Shown one piece after another: positions 61,862-64,000 of a stretch of 64,000 nucleotides of DNA. Numbering within the stretch: position 1 is the first letter of the stretch; each line of letters opens with the position of its first letter. A model generated the notes under the pieces. That model was not told the origin of the DNA, searched no databases, and saw only the letters and a list, made by a program, of their open reading frames with translations. The translations under genes were made by a program, and so were the position numbers. The stretch is from Clostridia bacterium (GTDB lineage Bacteria; Bacillota; Clostridia; Lachnospirales; Lachnospiraceae): contig CAJTAT010000004.1 of assembly GCA_910574475.1 (NCBI GenBank), positions 1-64,000 on the forward strand, written 5' to 3'.

Positions 61862-62830
61862 TTAATCAAAGTCACAGGCTGCTGGTATATATCCCAGCTC
61901 CTTAAGTAATTCCATGTCTGTCTGCACTGTGATTCCAGAGGTAGTCAGCATGTCACCAGAAATGGCAGCGTTAGCGCCGGATCCAAAGGCTTGCCGCCCT
62001 TTATCTCCCAGCAGCCCTCTTCCTCCTGCCAAGCGTATAGCTGCCCTCGGATTAATAAACCGAAAGATGGCGACTGTTCTGCAGACTTCCTCATCTTTCA
62101 GGGGTTCCAGTCCTCCAAAAGGTGTGCCTGGAATAGGATTCAGTACATTGAGGGGGATTGAGCCCACAGAGAGCTCCCGCAAAGTCAGGGCCAGATCCAC
62201 TCGATCCTCCAGTGTCTCCCCCATACCAATGATACCGCCGCTGCAGACAGACAGCCCCGCCTCTCTGGCATCCTGTATGGCTTTTATTTTCTCATCGTAT
62301 GTATGGGTAGAACAGACTTGGGGAAAATACCGTCTGGACGTTTCCAGGTTATTGTGATATCGAACCACACCTGCCTTCTTCAACTTTTTGAACTGCCCCA
62401 GGGCTAAAAGGCCATGGGAGGCGCACAGCCTGATGCCGCTTTCTTTTCTTATAACTTCATAACTCAGACACATCTCTTCAATCTCCTGATCTGTCAGCGC
62501 TCTTCCTGAGGTGACGACAGAAAAGCGGAGGACACCTTTTTTCTCATTTTCCTTCGCAGCCTTCGTTAAAATATCTGTAGCAAGCAAAGGATAACTCTCT
62601 ACCTCAGCATGATAACAGGCTGATTGGGCACAATATTTACAATCCTCCGTGCAGCGTCCGCTTTTCCCATTGATAATGGTACAGAGATCAAACCGTTCTC
62701 CACAATAATGACGTCGAATCCTGTTAGCTGCCTGGCAGAGTTCCTGAATAGGCGCTTCCCATAAAAGCATCCCTGTATCTTTTTCTATCAGCTTTCCATC
62801 ATAAATCTCCTGTTCCAGTTTTTGAATCAT
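61862..62830 (-). CDS. bioB: biotin synthase
   Basis: A 322-residue radical SAM enzyme that inserts sulphur into dethiobiotin. The [4Fe-4S] motif is Cys60-x3-Cys64-x2-Cys67 in CTEDCKYC. Further blocks are GRALTDQEIEEMCLSYEVI-like and FGGLEPLKDEEVCRTVAIFR. The start is ATG at 62830 with AAAGGAG upstream; a longer reading is not supported. No other biotin-synthesis gene (bioA, bioD, bioF) is present, so precursors or biotin are probably imported through BioY. Confidence 0.96.
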   Translation of the reverse strand: MIQKLEQEIYDGKLIEKDTGMLLWEAPIQELCQAANRIRRHYCGERFDLCTIINGKSGRCTEDCKYCAQSACYHAEVESYPLLATDILTKAAKENEKKGVLRFSVVTSGRALTDQEIEEMCLSYEVIRKESGIRLCASHGLLALGQFKKLKKAGVVRYHNNLETSRRYFPQVCSTHTYDEKIKAIQDAREAGLSVCSGGIIGMGETLEDRVDLALTLRELSVGSIPLNVLNPIPGTPFGGLEPLKDEEVCRTVAIFRFINPRAAIRLAGGRGLLGDKGRQAFGSGANAAISGDMLTTSGITVQTDMELLKELGYIPAACDFD

Positions 62831-62884
62831 AGTTCTGACACTCCTTTTGGTATTCCATTGTCCTAATTCTCGTTTCTTCTCAAA

Positions 62885-62938
62885 AGTATAAAGAACCAAA
62901 ATCAAATTGTCAACTATATTTTAAATTCAGTTGACAAT
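62885..62938 (-). promoter_or_regulatory. bioB-bioY promoter with BirA-type operator
   Basis: On the minus strand TTGACA (62908-62913) and TATACT (62885-62890) are 17 bases apart, a near-consensus promoter. ATTGTCAAC (62906-62914) and GTTGACAAT (62930-62938) form a perfect 9-15-9 inverted repeat that overlaps the -35 box, as expected for the BirA (biotin-protein ligase) operator. Confidence 0.8.
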
Positions 62939-62993
62939 CACTTTAAATTTTAAAATCAGAAACAGATCAAAATTATTTTTTGGTATGATCCAT

Positions 62994-63185
62994 TTATTCC
63001 TTACCTTTGGGAGACTTATTTGTCATAAGCTTTGACATTGCCATCTCTTCTGGCAACTCCACCCATTCACTATGTTTTTCTAACTCAAGTGCTTCTTTTT
63101 CCATTTGGTTAAAAATTGATTGCTTGATTTCTCTAAATGACAGGCTGCTGGTGAATCCTTTTTTCTTTTTCAGCCTTCGATTCAA
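62994..63185 (-). CDS. small basic protein of unknown function
   Basis: A 63-residue protein with a basic N-terminus (RRLKKKK). The start is TTG at 63185, with AAGGTGGT upstream. The middle reads SFREIKQSIFNQMEKEALELEK and is probably helical. I do not recognise it. It is divergent from the helix-turn-helix gene at 63376 and may be its partner, for example as part of a small regulatory or toxin-antitoxin-like locus, but no such family is identified. Confidence 0.55.
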   Translation of the reverse strand: MNRRLKKKKGFTSSLSFREIKQSIFNQMEKEALELEKHSEWVELPEEMAMSKLMTNKSPKGKE

Positions 63186-63260
63186 TGTACCACCACCTTA
63201 GAGTTTTGAGAATTCATGAATCTGCAGTGCCATTCTCGAATTCGTCTCGCTTACATGGAC

Positions 63261-63354
63261 ATTATACTACAACTACAACGTATAATCTATCTTTTTCATC
63301 GGTTTATAAATCTTTCGTGTGCGCCGTATAATATTATAGAATAGTACGTATAAT
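63261..63354. promoter_or_regulatory. repeated GTATAAT motifs between divergent genes
   Basis: CGTATAAT occurs at 63279-63286, 63325-63332 and 63347-63354, and the inverse ATTATAC at 63261-63267. Each could be a -10 box, but the repeated CG start suggests binding sites for the helix-turn-helix protein encoded just downstream. Confidence 0.35.
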
Positions 63355-63375
63355 AATCGCACCGGGGTCTTTTCT

Positions 63376-63696
63376 ATGTATGAAGAAAATTTTTGTATTA
63401 AACGAATTCGGGAGCTAATGGAGAAAAATAATTATAATCCCTATCGTCTTGCAAAAAAGTCTGGGGTTGCTCTTTCCACATTGACATCCATGTTTGAGAA
63501 AAATACAGAGCCGCATATACAAACACTTGATAAAATCTGTTCTGCCTGTGGAATTTCTGTTTCTCAATTTTTCGAACGTTCCTCACGAGATCTGACCGAA
63601 GAGCAGGCACAGTTGCTTGATGTTTTTAATACATTATCTCCAAAAGGCAAAGAAAAACTATTTTCTTACCTGGACTATCTATCAGAAAATGATTAA
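63376..63696 (+). CDS. XRE-family helix-turn-helix regulator
   Basis: A 106-residue DNA-binding protein. The helix-turn-helix occupies about residues 5-65 (IRELMEKNNYNPYRLAKKSGVALSTLTSMFEK). The C-terminus (EEQAQLLDVFNTLSPKGKEKLFSYL) is the usual tail of small Cro/C1-type regulators. It is divergent from the small basic protein gene and may bind the repeated motifs between them. Confidence 0.85.
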   Translation: MYEENFCIKRIRELMEKNNYNPYRLAKKSGVALSTLTSMFEKNTEPHIQTLDKICSACGISVSQFFERSSRDLTEEQAQLLDVFNTLSPKGKEKLFSYLDYLSEND

Positions 63697-63767
63697 CACG
63701 CCATTTCTTTTTCCATGTTGATGTGATACACTTAATTTTAAGATGACAGAAATATGGAGAATTTCTT

Positions 63768-64000
63768 ATGAATAGACATGCCTATTTAATCATGGCACAT
63801 CACCAATTTGGTTTTTTGAAAGATCTGCTTCTCGCTTTAGAAGATGAGCGCAACGATATTTATCTGCATATTGATCAAAAAGTAAAAGAGTTTGATTTTG
63901 ATGATTTTTCTAATCTTCTGCAAAAATCCCACCTGTATTTTACGGAACGCATCAGTGTCACTTGGGGAGGTTATAGTCAAATTGCCTGTGAAATGACACT
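63768..64000 (+). CDS. beta-1,6-N-acetylglucosaminyltransferase-like protein (partial)
   Basis: The N-terminal 77 residues of a protein cut by the window edge. NRHAYLIMAHHQFGFLKDLL and LEDERNDIYLHIDQKVKEFD resemble the core-2/I-branching glycosyltransferase family found in bacterial surface polysaccharide clusters. ATG at 63768 has GGAG upstream. It may begin a polysaccharide gene cluster to the right. Confidence 0.75.
   Translation, partial: MNRHAYLIMAHHQFGFLKDLLLALEDERNDIYLHIDQKVKEFDFDDFSNLLQKSHLYFTERISVTWGGYSQIACEMT

Overview
The window looks like a chromosomal segment of a gut-type Lachnospiraceae (Clostridia, Bacillota). The grounds are AGGAGG-type ribosome binding sites, FMN and TPP riboswitches, ECF-type vitamin transporters, a long FtsA-like protein, a DUF4317 protein, Rpn-family nucleases and a large surface protein ending in KTGD plus a membrane anchor. 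The genus cannot be fixed from the sequence. Nearly all of it is coding, and mostly on the minus strand.

Left part (1-14.6 kb). Two tRNA-Ser genes and a strong promoter point left, probably into an rRNA operon outside the window. A catabolic island follows: an RbsABC-type sugar importer, a RuBisCO-like protein, both subunits of a thiamine-diphosphate 2-oxoacid/acetoin-type E1, a D-2-hydroxyacid dehydrogenase, an FGGY sugar kinase and a free lipoyl domain. Divergent from it are an AraC-type regulator with a receiver-like N-terminus and a zinc alcohol dehydrogenase. This combination does not match a pathway I can name and is one of the main candidates for something new.

14.6-23 kb is housekeeping: ispD, tsaD, rnz, a zinc-ribbon gene, rimI, tsaB and tsaE (t6A tRNA modification), ribU under an FMN riboswitch, and an FtsA-like protein. 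23-34 kb is more accessory: a zinc-type P-ATPase with a SmtB/ArsR-type operator and an ArsR sensor, two Rpn-family genes on either side of a 1613-residue repeat-rich surface protein, and gene relics.

34-50 kb holds malic enzyme with a LysR regulator, rRNA methyltransferases, nth, an SDR-lrgA-lrgB operon, a collapsed DUF1538/P-II relic, an alanine-type symporter with a divergent LysR regulator, a hairpin repeat element, greA, DUF4317, and a striking fusion of a TetM-like ribosome-protection GTPase to a YacP/Rae1-type NYN endonuclease. 

50-64 kb has a sigma/anti-sigma pair with a frameshift in the sigma gene, rpsI-rplM, a TPP-riboswitch operon (ykoFEDC plus an unusual radical-SAM-like gene and a small unknown gene), truA-ecfT-ecfA2-ecfA1, bioY-bioB under a BirA-type operator, a small regulator locus and the start of a glycosyltransferase. 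The thiamine operon sits between truA and rplM, which are neighbours in many relatives. Relics are concentrated at 20.5, 26.3, 41.5 and 50.9 kb.
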